From an uncultured Bacilli bacterium (GTDB taxonomy: Bacteria; Bacillota_I; Bacilli_A; RF39; UBA660): a stretch of DNA of 16,276 nt. The notes below the pieces were generated by a model, which was not told the DNA's origin, made no database searches, and saw nothing but the letters and a program-made list of their open reading frames with translations. The first letter of the stretch is position 1. Each line of letters begins with the position of its first letter. Below, piece after piece: positions 1 through 7,444 of the stretch. Position numbers and translations under genes: made by a program. Where the stretch lies: assembly GCA_947631345.1 (NCBI GenBank), contig CANRKW010000015.1, positions 1-16,276 of the forward strand. The letters run 5' to 3'.

Positions 1-932
1 GCGAAAGTATACTTACAATAATGCCCATATTTCACTCATTTGGACTTGATGTATGTATACACACACCTCTTTCTTTAGGACTAAAATGTATTTTAATACC
101 TATATTTAATTATAAGAAATTTGGTTTATTAATAAGACAGTACAAGCCAAATTATATAGTAGGTGTACCTGTATTATTAGAAAATATTGTCACTTCTCGT
201 GAATTAAAAACAAAAGATTTGTCTTTTATTAAAGGGGTAGTTACTGGAGGAGATACATTAAGTATAGAGTTAAAAGATAAATTTGATGAATTTTTAAAAA
301 CACATAATAGTAATGCAACCGCAAGAGTTGGTTATGGTTTAACTGAAGGTTGTGGGGCAAGTTGTTTACTTCCTAAAAATATTCAAAAAAAGGGAAGTGT
401 CGGTGTACCTACACAAGATATGCTTTATAAAATAGTCGATCCAGTTTCACTTCTTCCGCTTCCATATAATAAGGTTGGAGAAATATGCATAAGCGGGCCT
501 AATGTAATGTTAGGTTACATTAATAATAAAGAAGATAATGTTTTTTTTAAAGATAAAGAAGGTATTACTTGGCTTAGAACTGGAGACTTAGGGAAAATGG
601 ATGAAGATGGATTTGTCTATTTTGTAGAAAGACTTAAAAGAGTAATAGTAACAAATGGATACAATATATATCCTAAATATATAGAAGATGTACTAAACAA
701 ACATCCTTACATTTCTTCTTCTTTAGTAGTGGGATGCCCTCATCCATATAAAAACCAAATTGCAAAAGCATACATAGTATTAAAAGATAATATAAATGAA
801 GATAAAGCATTAAAAAATATAAAAGAACATTGTGAATTATATTTATCTAAATATTCTATTCCATATGAATTTGAATTTAAAAAGAAACTTCCTATTAATG
901 ATATAGGTAAAATAGATTTTAAAAATTTATAA
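1..932 (+). CDS. AMP-forming acyl-CoA synthetase-like ligase, 5'-truncated by window edge
   Basis: This is the C-terminal part of an ANL-superfamily adenylating enzyme, which activates a carboxylic acid as an acyl-adenylate and usually transfers it to CoA or a carrier protein. The frame is open to the window edge (codons begin at base 3) and reads ESILTIMPIFHSFGLD, the family's LPLFHxxGL-type region, so the ATG at 21 is internal. Visible core motifs are GYGLTEG near base 327-347, the GxNVMLGYxN segment near 500, TGDLG near 579, the hinge ERLKRVIVTNGYNIYP near 625-672, and a C-terminal LPINDIGKID whose GK lysine is the usual catalytic residue. The mobile C-terminal domain is complete. The substrate cannot be read from the sequence; a fatty-acid or aryl-acid CoA ligase is most likely. 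A hairpin terminator follows directly. Confidence 0.88.
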   Translation, partial: ESILTIMPIFHSFGLDVCIHTPLSLGLKCILIPIFNYKKFGLLIRQYKPNYIVGVPVLLENIVTSRELKTKDLSFIKGVVTGGDTLSIELKDKFDEFLKTHNSNATARVGYGLTEGCGASCLLPKNIQKKGSVGVPTQDMLYKIVDPVSLLPLPYNKVGEICISGPNVMLGYINNKEDNVFFKDKEGITWLRTGDLGKMDEDGFVYFVERLKRVIVTNGYNIYPKYIEDVLNKHPYISSSLVVGCPHPYKNQIAKAYIVLKDNINEDKALKNIKEHCELYLSKYSIPYEFEFKKKLPINDIGKIDFKNL

Positions 933-933
933 A

Positions 934-957
934 AAAATCCACTTTAATGTGGGTTTT
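934..957. terminator. Bidirectional hairpin terminator between convergent genes
   Basis: AAAATCCAC (934-942) pairs with GTGGGTTTT (949-957) around the loop TTTAAT, with one G-T wobble. The stem is flanked by an A-run on the left and a T-run on the right, so it can terminate both the rightward ligase gene and the leftward XRE regulator gene, whose stop codon overlaps its right arm. Confidence 0.75.
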
Positions 958-1192
958 ATTCTTCTTCTTCAAAAAAGTCACGCAATTTGACTTCTAATTT
1001 ATCAGCAATAAGTTTCAATGTTTCAATTGATATTGTTGCTAAAACTTTAGTTGATTCTAAATTTTTTACATAACCATAAGATAAATTGCAAAGTCTAGCA
1101 AGTTCTTCTCCAGTATAACCACGTAATTTTCTGTATTTTTGTATATTTTTACCAATAACTGTATAAATATTACTTTCTTGTTTTACTGCCAT
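956..1192 (-). CDS. Small XRE-family helix-turn-helix regulator
   Basis: This is a 78-residue single-domain DNA-binding protein. The helix-turn-helix reads GKNIQKYRKLRGYTGEELAR followed by LCNLSYGYVKNLEST, the classic XRE/Cro layout (IRxxRxxxGxxxxxLA, then SxxYxxxxE). After a third helical stretch it ends in an acidic tail FFEEEE. There is no effector domain, so it is probably a stand-alone repressor or phage/plasmid-type regulator. A GTG at 1195 and an ATG at 1192 are adjacent starts; I chose the ATG because the only SD-like sequence (GGGTG) lies 7 bases before it and only 4 bases before the GTG. It lies downstream of, and in the same direction as, the 123-aa gene at 1298-1669, 105 bases away. 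Its target is unknown; the dyad at 1239-1255 is a candidate site for autoregulation. Confidence 0.85.
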   Translation of the reverse strand: MAVKQESNIYTVIGKNIQKYRKLRGYTGEELARLCNLSYGYVKNLESTKVLATISIETLKLIADKLEVKLRDFFEEEE

Positions 1193-1238
1193 CACGTTTC
1201 ACCCAAGTTAATTTTCTCATAAATTCGGCCTTTGGTTG

Positions 1239-1255
1239 GTCACTAAATAAATGAC
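1239..1255. promoter_or_regulatory. Dyad upstream of the XRE gene, possible operator
   Basis: GTCA CTAAATAAA TGAC forms a short inverted repeat in the 105-base gap upstream of the XRE regulator. The half-sites are only 4 bases in AT-rich DNA, so chance is a real explanation. The position fits autoregulation. Confidence 0.2.
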
Positions 1256-1297
1256 TTTTTAGGTATATATAGTAGTTTTCCTCAATAGAAAAAATCC

Positions 1298-1669
1298 TTA
1301 TTTTCCATGTACATTGTTAATAATTTCTTCTAATTTTTTTATTCTATTATGTAGGTCATTTATAAAAATCTCTCTATCTTTTGGATCTATATTACTTATA
1401 ACTTCTTTTAAAGTATTTATATTATAAAATAAAGGGCTATAATTATTTTTTACATTTTGAGAATTTATATTTATATTATTATTTGTTAAACAATAATTTT
1501 CTATTAATTGTTGACTTGTTGCATTAGTTATTATTGTCTGTGCTGTAAGCATTAACCAGTTACCTAAAACATTTTGCTCTTGGGCTGATAAATCATCTAT
1601 TAATAAATATCCAATTAATACAGATAAAGCTGTTGAAATTTTAGGATTTAAAGTAAATAGGATGTTCAT
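1298..1669 (-). CDS. Unrecognised 123-aa protein with hydrophobic N-terminus
   Basis: I do not recognise a named family. The first 25 or so residues (MNILFTLNPKISTALSVLIG, then YLLIDD) are hydrophobic and could form one membrane-associated helix. They are followed by a helical segment (DLSAQEQNVLGNWLMLTAQT) and an Asn-rich middle (NNNININSQNVKNN). The C-terminal helix near residues 85-120 (NTLKEVISNIDPKDREIFIN, then DLHNRIKKLEEIINNV) has heptad-like hydrophobic spacing and may be a coiled coil. The start is supported by AAAGGG 8 bases before the ATG. It is divergent from rubrerythrin and upstream of the XRE regulator. Composition matches neighbouring genes. No function can be assigned. Confidence 0.7.
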   Translation of the reverse strand: MNILFTLNPKISTALSVLIGYLLIDDLSAQEQNVLGNWLMLTAQTIITNATSQQLIENYCLTNNNININSQNVKNNYSPLFYNINTLKEVISNIDPKDREIFINDLHNRIKKLEEIINNVHGK

Positions 1670-1713
1670 ATAATATACCCTTTCTCTTAATTTTATTCTT
1701 TTAAATTTATTAA

Positions 1714-1742
1714 TTTACATTTTCTTTTTAAAGTGATATTAT
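1714..1742 (+). promoter_or_regulatory. Sigma-A-type promoter of rubrerythrin
   Basis: TTTACA (1714-1719) and TATTAT (1737-1742) are separated by exactly 17 bases. Transcription would start near 1749, at the GGAGG ribosome binding site (1749-1753), giving a very short leader. The boxes are good, but the tight leader leaves room for an alternative start. Confidence 0.5.
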
Positions 1743-1763
1743 TTATTTGGAGGTTATAATATT

Positions 1764-2303
1764 ATGGAATTAAAAGGAAGTAAAACAGAACAAAATTTAA
1801 TGACTGCTTTTGCTGGAGAAAGCCAAGCTAGAAATAAATATACATATTATGCTAGTAAAGCAAAAAAAGAAGGATATGAACAAATAGCAGAAATATTTAC
1901 TGAAACTGCAAATAATGAAAAAGAACACGCTAAAATATGGTTTAAAGAATTACATGATAAAGATGTTCCTAGTACATTAGAAAATCTAAAAGATTCAGCA
2001 AATGGAGAAAATTACGAATGGACAGATATGTACCATCAATTTGCTGTTGAAGCTCGTGAAGAAGGATTTATGGAAATAGCAGACCTATTTGAAGGGGTAG
2101 GTGCAATAGAAAAAGAGCATGAAAAAAGATTCTTAAAACTTTATGAAAATATGCAAAATGAAATGGTTTTTAAGAGTGAAGAAGAAACTATTTGGATATG
2201 TAGAAATTGTGGACATATATATAGAAGCAAAGAAGCATTAGAAGTTTGTCCAATATGTAAGCACGGAAAAGCTTATCAAGAAAGAGTAAAAACAAATTAC
2301 TAA
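1764..2303 (+). CDS. rbr: Rubrerythrin
   Basis: Rubrerythrin is a cytoplasmic non-haem iron peroxidase that protects anaerobes by reducing hydrogen peroxide, with electrons from rubredoxin or NAD(P)H oxidoreductases. The 179-residue protein has the usual two-domain order. The ferritin-like four-helix domain (about 1-135) carries diiron ligands E19, the E52-K-E-H55 motif, E96 and E116-K-E-H119. The rubredoxin-like domain (about 140-175) has C146-R-N-C149 and C162-P-I-C165 for one Fe(SCys)4 centre. All expected ligands are present and the length is normal. GGAGG lies 10 bases before the ATG. It appears monocistronic, with its own promoter and a strong terminator. No PerR box was identifiable by eye. 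Confidence 0.96.
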   Translation: MELKGSKTEQNLMTAFAGESQARNKYTYYASKAKKEGYEQIAEIFTETANNEKEHAKIWFKELHDKDVPSTLENLKDSANGENYEWTDMYHQFAVEAREEGFMEIADLFEGVGAIEKEHEKRFLKLYENMQNEMVFKSEEETIWICRNCGHIYRSKEALEVCPICKHGKAYQERVKTNY

Positions 2304-2305
2304 TA

Positions 2306-2339
2306 AAAAAACTTGGAAAAGTTAATCTCCAAGTTTTTT
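2306..2339 (+). terminator. Strong intrinsic terminator after rubrerythrin
   Basis: AAAAAACTTGGA (2306-2317) pairs perfectly with TCCAAGTTTTTT (2328-2339) around a 10-base loop, and the right arm supplies the T-run. Confidence 0.9.
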
Positions 2340-2365
2340 ATGTGCGTTGAACACATTTGTGAATA

Positions 2366-2394
2366 TTTATTCCTTTTAAAAGGAACAATATAAT
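2366..2394 (+). promoter_or_regulatory. Promoter with palindromic operator for the ZIP transporter
   Basis: A perfect -10 TATAAT (2389-2394) lies 17 bases after a weak -35 TTTATT (2366-2371). A perfect 16-base palindrome, TTCCTTTTAAAAGGAA (2370-2385), fills most of the spacer, as expected for a repressor-controlled promoter. Initiation near 2401 would leave a leader of about 108 bases before the ZIP start. The regulator cannot be named; the site does not resemble the Zur or Fur consensus known to me. Confidence 0.5.
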
Positions 2395-2508
2395 TGTACT
2401 AAATAATTTTGAAATTGTAAAGCCCAAAATTAAAAATTTTACTTAAAAAAATAGCCCATACAATAAAAAAATGTAATCATAAATTATATTGGATTGGTGG
2501 GTGAATAT

Positions 2509-3309
2509 ATGTTAGATAAATTACTTAATGTAAATCCAGTTATTTTAAGTTTAATTGCAACAATTTTTACTTGGGGTGTTACTCTTTTAGGTGCTTCACT
2601 TGTATTCTTTTTTAAAAAAGTTAATAAAAACATAATGGATGGTATGTTAAGTTTTGCTGGTGGGGTTATGATAGCTGCCTCATTTTGGTCTTTACTAGAG
2701 CCTGGAATAAATCTTGCTTATGAACTTAAGATAAACGCTTGGCTTGTTGCATTTTTAGGATTTATGAGTGGTGGAATTATTCTTTATTTAGGAGATAAAA
2801 TATGTAAATATATTTTGAAGAAACTAAAGAAAGATAATAAAGATAGTTTTAGAAGAAGTGTTTTATTAGTTACTAGTATTTCACTACATAATATTCCAGA
2901 AGGTCTTTCAGTAGGTGTAGCATTTGGAAGTCTATTTTATAATTTAAATGAAGGTGTGCTTTTATCGGCTATTATATTTGCAATAGGAATTGGACTACAA
3001 AATTTTCCAGAGGGAAGTGCTGTTAGTTTACCATTAAGAAGAGAAGGATATGGAAGGGCTAAATCATTTTTTTACGGGCAACTTAGTGGATTTGTCGAGC
3101 CTATTAGTGGTGTAATTGGTGCGCTTCTTGTTATGAAAGTTAAAATTATATTACCTTTTTTACTTTGTTTTGCAGCTGGGGCTATGATATATGTGGTAAC
3201 ACTTGAGTTAATTCCAGAAAGTCAAACTAACAAATCTAAAGATTTAATGGCTTTCTTTACACTTATTGGATTTAGCATAATGATGATACTTGACGTTGCT
3301 TTAGGTTAA
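2509..3309 (+). CDS. ZIP-family divalent metal transporter
   Basis: This 266-residue polytopic membrane protein is of the ZIP (ZupT/GufA-like) family, which imports Zn2+ and sometimes Fe2+ or Mn2+ across the cytoplasmic membrane. Hydrophobic segments are consistent with eight transmembrane helices. The metal-binding motifs of helices IV and V are H127-N-I-P-E-G and Q164-N-F-P-E-G, followed by GQLSGFVEPISG; both are hallmarks of the family. The basic stretch KKLKKDNKDSFRR before helix IV is the expected cytoplasmic loop. Upstream in-frame TTG (2494) and GTG (2497) codons exist, but the ATG at 2509 is preferred because GGTGGGTG sits just upstream of it and the hydrophobic N-terminus starts there. 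A palindrome-bearing promoter and a long leader suggest metal-responsive control. No terminator was seen before the next gene. Confidence 0.92.
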   Translation: MLDKLLNVNPVILSLIATIFTWGVTLLGASLVFFFKKVNKNIMDGMLSFAGGVMIAASFWSLLEPGINLAYELKINAWLVAFLGFMSGGIILYLGDKICKYILKKLKKDNKDSFRRSVLLVTSISLHNIPEGLSVGVAFGSLFYNLNEGVLLSAIIFAIGIGLQNFPEGSAVSLPLRREGYGRAKSFFYGQLSGFVEPISGVIGALLVMKVKIILPFLLCFAAGAMIYVVTLELIPESQTNKSKDLMAFFTLIGFSIMMILDVALG

Positions 3310-3320
3310 CTTTATTGCTA

Positions 3321-3348
3321 TTTACACTTTTTAGATATATAATATACT
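3321..3348 (+). promoter_or_regulatory. Promoter of the aminotransferase/ATP-grasp operon
   Basis: TTTACA (3321-3326) and TATACT (3343-3348) are spaced 16 bases apart. The predicted start near 3355 gives a 20-base leader containing the AGAGGTG ribosome binding site (3363-3369) before the ATG at 3375. Confidence 0.6.
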
Positions 3349-3374
3349 TGTAAAATTTATTAAGAGGTGTAAAA

Positions 3375-4655
3375 ATGAATACAAAAATATTTGAAGAATA
3401 CGAATCTAATGTACGTTCATATTGTAGACATTTTCCTACTGTAATTACTAAAGCAATAGGAAGTTACTACTATGATGAAGAAGGAAATAAATACTTGGAC
3501 TTTTTTAATGGTGCTGGCGCTTTAAATTATGGTCATAATAATCCATATATTAAAGAAAAAGTATTAGAATATTTAGAAAGTGATGGATTAATTCATGGAC
3601 TTGATATGTATACTAAAGCAAAAAGAGAGTTTTTAGAAACACTTGAAAACAAAATACTAAAACCAAGAGATTTAGATTATAAAGTAATGTTTCCGGGTCC
3701 TACAGGTGCTAATGCAATTGAATCTGCTTTAAAATTAGCAAGAAAAGTAAAGAAAAGAGAAAACATATGGGCTTTAATGGGTGCTTTTCACGGTATGACA
3801 CTAGGTGCTTTATCACTAACAACTGATAGTACCCCTAGAAAAGGTGCTGGAGTTCCACTTAATTATGTAACTCACATACCTGCTCCATATATGTTTAAAG
3901 AATTAGACGTAATTAATTATATGCAAACATTAATTGATGACTGTCACTCTGGTGTTGAAAAACCAGCTGCACTTGTTATTGAAACAGTTCAAGCAGAAGG
4001 AGGAATATACGTTTTTGATGAAGAATGGCTTAAACGTGTCCGTGATTTTTGTACTAAAAATGACATACTATTAATAGTAGATGATATTCAAGTAGGATGT
4101 GCAAGAACTGGAACTTTCTTCTCATTTGAAAGAGCAGGAATCAAACCTGATATATTCACATTAAGTAAAAGTATTGGAGGATATGGTTTTCCACTTGCCT
4201 TAACACTAATAAAACCAGAATATGACATATGGAAACCAGGAGAACACAACGGAACATTTAGAGGTAATCAAATTGCCTTTGTATCTGCTAAAGCTGGACT
4301 AGAATTTATGCTAAATAATAATATAGAAGCAGAAACAAAAAGAAAAGGAAAGATAGTAAAAGAATTTATAGAAAAAGAAATACTACCAATAAACACAAAT
4401 CTTTCATACCGCGGTATTGGCTTAATTTGGGGAATTGACTTTGGCAATTTTCAAGATAGCACTATAATAGATCGTATACAAGATGAGTGTTTTAGAAACA
4501 AACTAATAATAGAAAGAGCAGGAAGAAAAGACCAAGTCCTTAAAATAATGCCAGCACTTACTATAAGTGATGAAGACTTAACTTTAGGATTAAATATAAT
4601 TAAAGATGTTATTACAAAAGAATTAAAAGATATAAAATCATTAGAATTAAGGTGA
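3375..4655 (+). CDS. EctB-like class III aminotransferase (diaminobutyrate-2-oxoglutarate type)
   Basis: This is a PLP-dependent fold-type I, class III aminotransferase of 426 residues. It most resembles diaminobutyrate-2-oxoglutarate transaminase (EctB/DABA-AT), which interconverts aspartate-4-semialdehyde and L-2,4-diaminobutyrate using glutamate. Family features are the N-terminal YESNVRSYCRHFPTV block, NGAGALNYGHNNP (45-57), SDGLIHGLDM (69-78), GPTGAN (108-113, phosphate cup), the pyridine-contacting D236 of VDDIQVGC, the Schiff-base lysine K265 in TLSKSIGGYG, and KPGEHNGTFRGN. Length is normal and no key residue is missing. No ectA or ectC lies beside it, so ectoine synthesis is not supported here. 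It ends in TGA four bases before the ATP-grasp gene, and the shared AAGGTG lies in its last codons. The exact substrate is inferred from family resemblance. Confidence 0.88.
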   Translation: MNTKIFEEYESNVRSYCRHFPTVITKAIGSYYYDEEGNKYLDFFNGAGALNYGHNNPYIKEKVLEYLESDGLIHGLDMYTKAKREFLETLENKILKPRDLDYKVMFPGPTGANAIESALKLARKVKKRENIWALMGAFHGMTLGALSLTTDSTPRKGAGVPLNYVTHIPAPYMFKELDVINYMQTLIDDCHSGVEKPAALVIETVQAEGGIYVFDEEWLKRVRDFCTKNDILLIVDDIQVGCARTGTFFSFERAGIKPDIFTLSKSIGGYGFPLALTLIKPEYDIWKPGEHNGTFRGNQIAFVSAKAGLEFMLNNNIEAETKRKGKIVKEFIEKEILPINTNLSYRGIGLIWGIDFGNFQDSTIIDRIQDECFRNKLIIERAGRKDQVLKIMPALTISDEDLTLGLNIIKDVITKELKDIKSLELR

Positions 4656-4659
4656 AAAA

Positions 4660-5673
4660 ATGGATATAAAGTATATTTCAAGAGTAGTTCATGGTTCTAG
4701 TTTTAAAAGAATGAAAAGTTGTATAGATGAAGTACATCAAAAATCAGGAAAAAACAAATTCTTAATATTTTTAGATATGTCTATGTGTGCTTTAAAATAT
4801 GGTGCTGGTTATTATGATTATACAATTTTTGAATTTTATAATTTAAAAAGTAGTGAAAGAAAAACTTATATGACTAGGATGAAAAATAGAAAACTACTAT
4901 CTATTATGAATGATCCAAAATATCTTAATGTATTTGATAACAAAAGTGAATTTGACGAACGTTTTAAAGATTATATTAAAAGAGAATTTCTTGATATATC
5001 TAAAATGAATAAAAAAAGCTTAGAAAAATTTGTAAGCAATAAAAAAGAAATAGTATGTAAGCCTAATGTAGGTGAGTGTGGTAAAGGAATAGAAATATTA
5101 AAAATATCTGACTTTAAAAACATAGATGACTTATATAATTATATTACTGATAAAAATAAGAATTTTGGTGTAATTGAAGAAAAAATAATACAACATAAAG
5201 TCTTAAATAAATTATATCCATACTCTGTAAATTGCTTTAGGATGGTTACTTTAGTACATAATGGAATACCTCATATTTTATATGCTGTTTTAAAAACAGG
5301 TAACCATAAAAAGTTTGTTGACAACCTAGAAAATGGAGGATATGCGTGTCATTTTGATTTAGAAAAAGGCGAGATTAGTGGCCCTGGTCATACTTCATCT
5401 AGAGATATATCACTTAAACACGAAATGACTAATATAGAATTTATAGGTTATAAAGTTCCTTATGTAAAAGAAGCAATGGAATTATGTAAACGTGCCTCTT
5501 TAGAAATACCACAAATTAAATATGTAGGTTGGGATGTATGTATTACAGAAAAAGGACCAGCTATAATTGAAGGAAATCCTTACACAGCATATGATTTTGG
5601 ACAATTACCTGACTTTAAAGAACCTAAAGTGGGCTTACTAAAAAAAATACAAGATTTAGGAGTAAAATTATAA
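4660..5673 (+). CDS. Sugar-transfer-associated ATP-grasp ligase
   Basis: This 337-residue cytoplasmic protein looks like the ATP-grasp family seen near glycan-modification genes (sugar-transfer-associated ATP-grasp). Such enzymes form amide or related bonds through an acyl-phosphate. The N-terminal 110 residues are a charged helical region. The ATP-binding lysine lies in VCKPNVGECGKGIEI (K134), where the Gly-rich loop follows. Other family segments are EEKIIQH, YSVNCFRMVT (N191, R194), GWDVCI and the metal-binding IIEGNP (E304, N306). The start 4 bases after the aminotransferase stop, with AAGGTG inside that gene, shows translational coupling. I infer that it uses the amino acid made by the upstream enzyme, possibly diaminobutyrate, as a donor or acceptor; the substrate cannot be read. 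A terminator follows. Confidence 0.82.
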   Translation: MDIKYISRVVHGSSFKRMKSCIDEVHQKSGKNKFLIFLDMSMCALKYGAGYYDYTIFEFYNLKSSERKTYMTRMKNRKLLSIMNDPKYLNVFDNKSEFDERFKDYIKREFLDISKMNKKSLEKFVSNKKEIVCKPNVGECGKGIEILKISDFKNIDDLYNYITDKNKNFGVIEEKIIQHKVLNKLYPYSVNCFRMVTLVHNGIPHILYAVLKTGNHKKFVDNLENGGYACHFDLEKGEISGPGHTSSRDISLKHEMTNIEFIGYKVPYVKEAMELCKRASLEIPQIKYVGWDVCITEKGPAIIEGNPYTAYDFGQLPDFKEPKVGLLKKIQDLGVKL

Positions 5674-5698
5674 AGGTGTTATACATCTTTATTTTTTT
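5672..5698 (+). terminator. Intrinsic terminator of the aminotransferase/ATP-grasp operon
   Basis: AAAGGTGT (5672-5679) pairs with ACATCTTT (5683-5690) around a 3-base loop, with one G-T pair, followed by ATTTTTTT. It overlaps the stop codon. Confidence 0.8.
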
Positions 5699-5713
5699 CA
5701 AACAGATGTTTCG

Positions 5714-5742
5714 TTGACAAGTTAAAAGAATATAATTAAAAT
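5714..5742 (+). promoter_or_regulatory. Strong sigma-A promoter of rny
   Basis: A perfect TTGACA (5714-5719) is followed after 17 bases by TAAAAT (5737-5742). Initiation is expected near 5749. It is the best -35 box in the window. Confidence 0.8.
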
Positions 5743-5747
5743 ATAGA

Positions 5748-5764
5748 TAGAAGTAAAACTTCTA
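5748..5764 (+). promoter_or_regulatory. 5'-end stem-loop in the rny leader
   Basis: TAGAAG (5748-5753) pairs with CTTCTA (5759-5764) around a TAAAA loop, at the predicted 5' end of the rny transcript. Such hairpins often protect mRNA from 5'-end-dependent decay. Confidence 0.4.
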
Positions 5765-5787
5765 ATTATAGTAATGGAGGAATGATT

Positions 5788-7341
5788 ATGGAAACTATAT
5801 TTTACTCCATTTTGCTAGTTATAGTTGGATTATTTTTGGGAGCAGGAGTTGTAATAATATATAATAAAATTAAAATCGCTAATGCTCAAAATGAAGCTGA
5901 TAAATTAATAGATAATGCAAAAAAAGAATCTGAAAAAATTAAAAGGGATGGAATTTTAGAATTAAAAGAAGAAAGTTATAGAATAAAAACAGAAACTGAA
6001 AATGAAATAAAAGAAAAGAAAAAAGAAATAACTGAATTAAAAGAACTTGTAGAAAAAAGAGAAACAAGTTTAAATAAAAGAGATGAACTTTTAGCACAAA
6101 GAGAGAAAAATTTAGATTTAAGAGATAAAGATTTATTAGCGAGTCAAAAGGAAATTCAAGAAAAAGACGCAAAAATGGAGTCTATATTGAAAGAACAAAT
6201 TGCATTGCTAGAGAAAATATCTGGTTTTACTAAAGAAAAAGCAAGAGAACTAGTAATGAAAAAAGTAGAAGACGAAATGTCTAAAGAAATAGCAATTTAT
6301 TTAAGAGAAAGAGAAAATGATGCTAAACTAGAGGCAGATAAGAAAGCAAAAGAATACATAGTAAATAGTATGCAAAGATATGCTACTGATGTTACTAATG
6401 AACAAACTGTTTCTACTGTTAGTTTACCTAATGATGAAATGAAAGGTAGAATTATAGGTAGAGAAGGAAGAAATATAAGGACATTAGAAGCAATTACAGG
6501 GGTAGATTTAATTATAGATGACACTCCTGAAGTAATAGTGTTATCAAGTTTTGATCCTCTTAGAAGAGAAATAGCAAAAGTAACACTTGAATTATTAATA
6601 AAAGATGGAAGAATACATCCTGCTAGAATAGAAGAAATATATGATAAAGTATGCGAAGACTTTAAAAAGACTATAATAGAAAAAGGAGAAGAAGCCTTAT
6701 TTGCTTTAAGTATAACTAGAGTAAATCCATCTTTAGTAGAATTAATAGGAAAATTGCATTTTAGAACAAGTTATGGACAAAATGCTTTAAAACACTCAAT
6801 TGAAGTAGGTGAGCTTGCTGGACTTCTTGCTAGTGAACTGGGCGAAAATGTTGCTTTAGCCAAAAGAGCAGGATTACTTCATGACATAGGAAAAGCAATT
6901 GATTTTGAAGTTGAAGGTTCACATGTAGAATTAGGTAGTGAATTTGCGAAAAAATATGGTGAAGGAGAAGTTGTAATCAATGCAATTGAAAGTCACCATG
7001 GAGACACAGCACCTACAAACATAATAAGCGAACTTGTTGCAATTGCTGATACATTATCTGCTGCAAGACCTGGGGCTAGAAATGACTCACTTGAAAATTA
7101 CATAAAAAGACTAACACAATTAGAAGAAATAGGTAATAGTATACCAGGAGTAGAAAAAACCTATGCAATGCAAGCAGGTAGAGAATTAAGAGTTATAGTA
7201 AAACCTTCAGAAGTTGATGATTTAGAATCATATAAAATAGCAAGAACAATAAAAGATAAAGTAGAAGAAGAAATGCAATATCCTGGTACAATTAAAGTTG
7301 TTGTAATAAGAGAAACAAGAGCAGAAGAAATAGCAAAATAA
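5788..7341 (+). CDS. rny: Ribonuclease Y
   Basis: RNase Y is the membrane-anchored endoribonuclease that starts mRNA decay in many Bacillota. The 517-residue protein matches the family length and layout: one N-terminal transmembrane helix (about 5-25), a long Lys/Glu-rich coiled coil (about 30-200), a KH domain beginning near GRIIGREGRNIRTLE (G220 onward), and an HD phosphohydrolase domain with LLHDIGKA (H365, D366) and ESHHGD. The C-terminal region is complete. I chose the ATG at 5788 because GGAGG (5776-5780) lies 7 bases before it; the upstream in-frame ATG at 5782 is one base from that site. It is monocistronic, with a strong promoter, a leader hairpin and its own terminator. Confidence 0.97.
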   Translation: METIFYSILLVIVGLFLGAGVVIIYNKIKIANAQNEADKLIDNAKKESEKIKRDGILELKEESYRIKTETENEIKEKKKEITELKELVEKRETSLNKRDELLAQREKNLDLRDKDLLASQKEIQEKDAKMESILKEQIALLEKISGFTKEKARELVMKKVEDEMSKEIAIYLRERENDAKLEADKKAKEYIVNSMQRYATDVTNEQTVSTVSLPNDEMKGRIIGREGRNIRTLEAITGVDLIIDDTPEVIVLSSFDPLRREIAKVTLELLIKDGRIHPARIEEIYDKVCEDFKKTIIEKGEEALFALSITRVNPSLVELIGKLHFRTSYGQNALKHSIEVGELAGLLASELGENVALAKRAGLLHDIGKAIDFEVEGSHVELGSEFAKKYGEGEVVINAIESHHGDTAPTNIISELVAIADTLSAARPGARNDSLENYIKRLTQLEEIGNSIPGVEKTYAMQAGRELRVIVKPSEVDDLESYKIARTIKDKVEEEMQYPGTIKVVVIRETRAEEIAK

Positions 7342-7376
7342 AAGAAACTATCTATATAAAGATAATTTCTTTTTTT
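7341..7376 (+). terminator. Intrinsic terminator after rny
   Basis: AAAGAAACTATC (7341-7352) pairs with GATAATTTCTTT (7361-7372) with one mismatch around an 8-base loop, ending in a run of T. Confidence 0.85.
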
Positions 7377-7396
7377 CGTTTTATCAAAAAATAACT

Positions 7397-7427
7397 TTTA
7401 AAGTATTTAGATATATGTTACTATATA
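7397..7427 (+). promoter_or_regulatory. Tentative promoter of the four-gene accessory operon
   Basis: TTTAAA (7397-7402) and TATATA (7422-7427) lie upstream of the first gene of the operon, but the 19-base spacing is long and the DNA is very AT-rich. The preceding rny terminator requires that some promoter lie in this 68-base gap. Confidence 0.3.
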
Positions 7428-7444
7428 TTTAAGTGAAGTGATAT

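Noticed and set aside
2401..2508. Metal riboswitch in the ZIP leader
   Set aside because: No yybP-ykoY, NiCo or other known conserved core could be recognised by eye; a covariance-model search would be needed.
4653..4655. TGA read as Trp (Mollicutes code), given the AT-richness
   Set aside because: Conserved tryptophans are all TGG, and TGA here ends the aminotransferase at the normal family length, directly before the coupled start.
4451..4681. Leftward open frame across the aminotransferase/ATP-grasp junction
   Set aside because: It overlaps two well-supported genes, has no ribosome binding site and shows no recognisable protein pattern.
3375..5673. Ectoine biosynthesis operon
   Set aside because: Only an EctB-like enzyme is present; the neighbour is an ATP-grasp ligase, not EctA or EctC.
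5939..6172. Leftward open frame opposite the coiled coil of RNase Y, very rich in Leu and Phe
   Set aside because: It is the complement of Lys/Glu codons in the coiled coil, has no ribosome binding site, and lies wholly inside rny.
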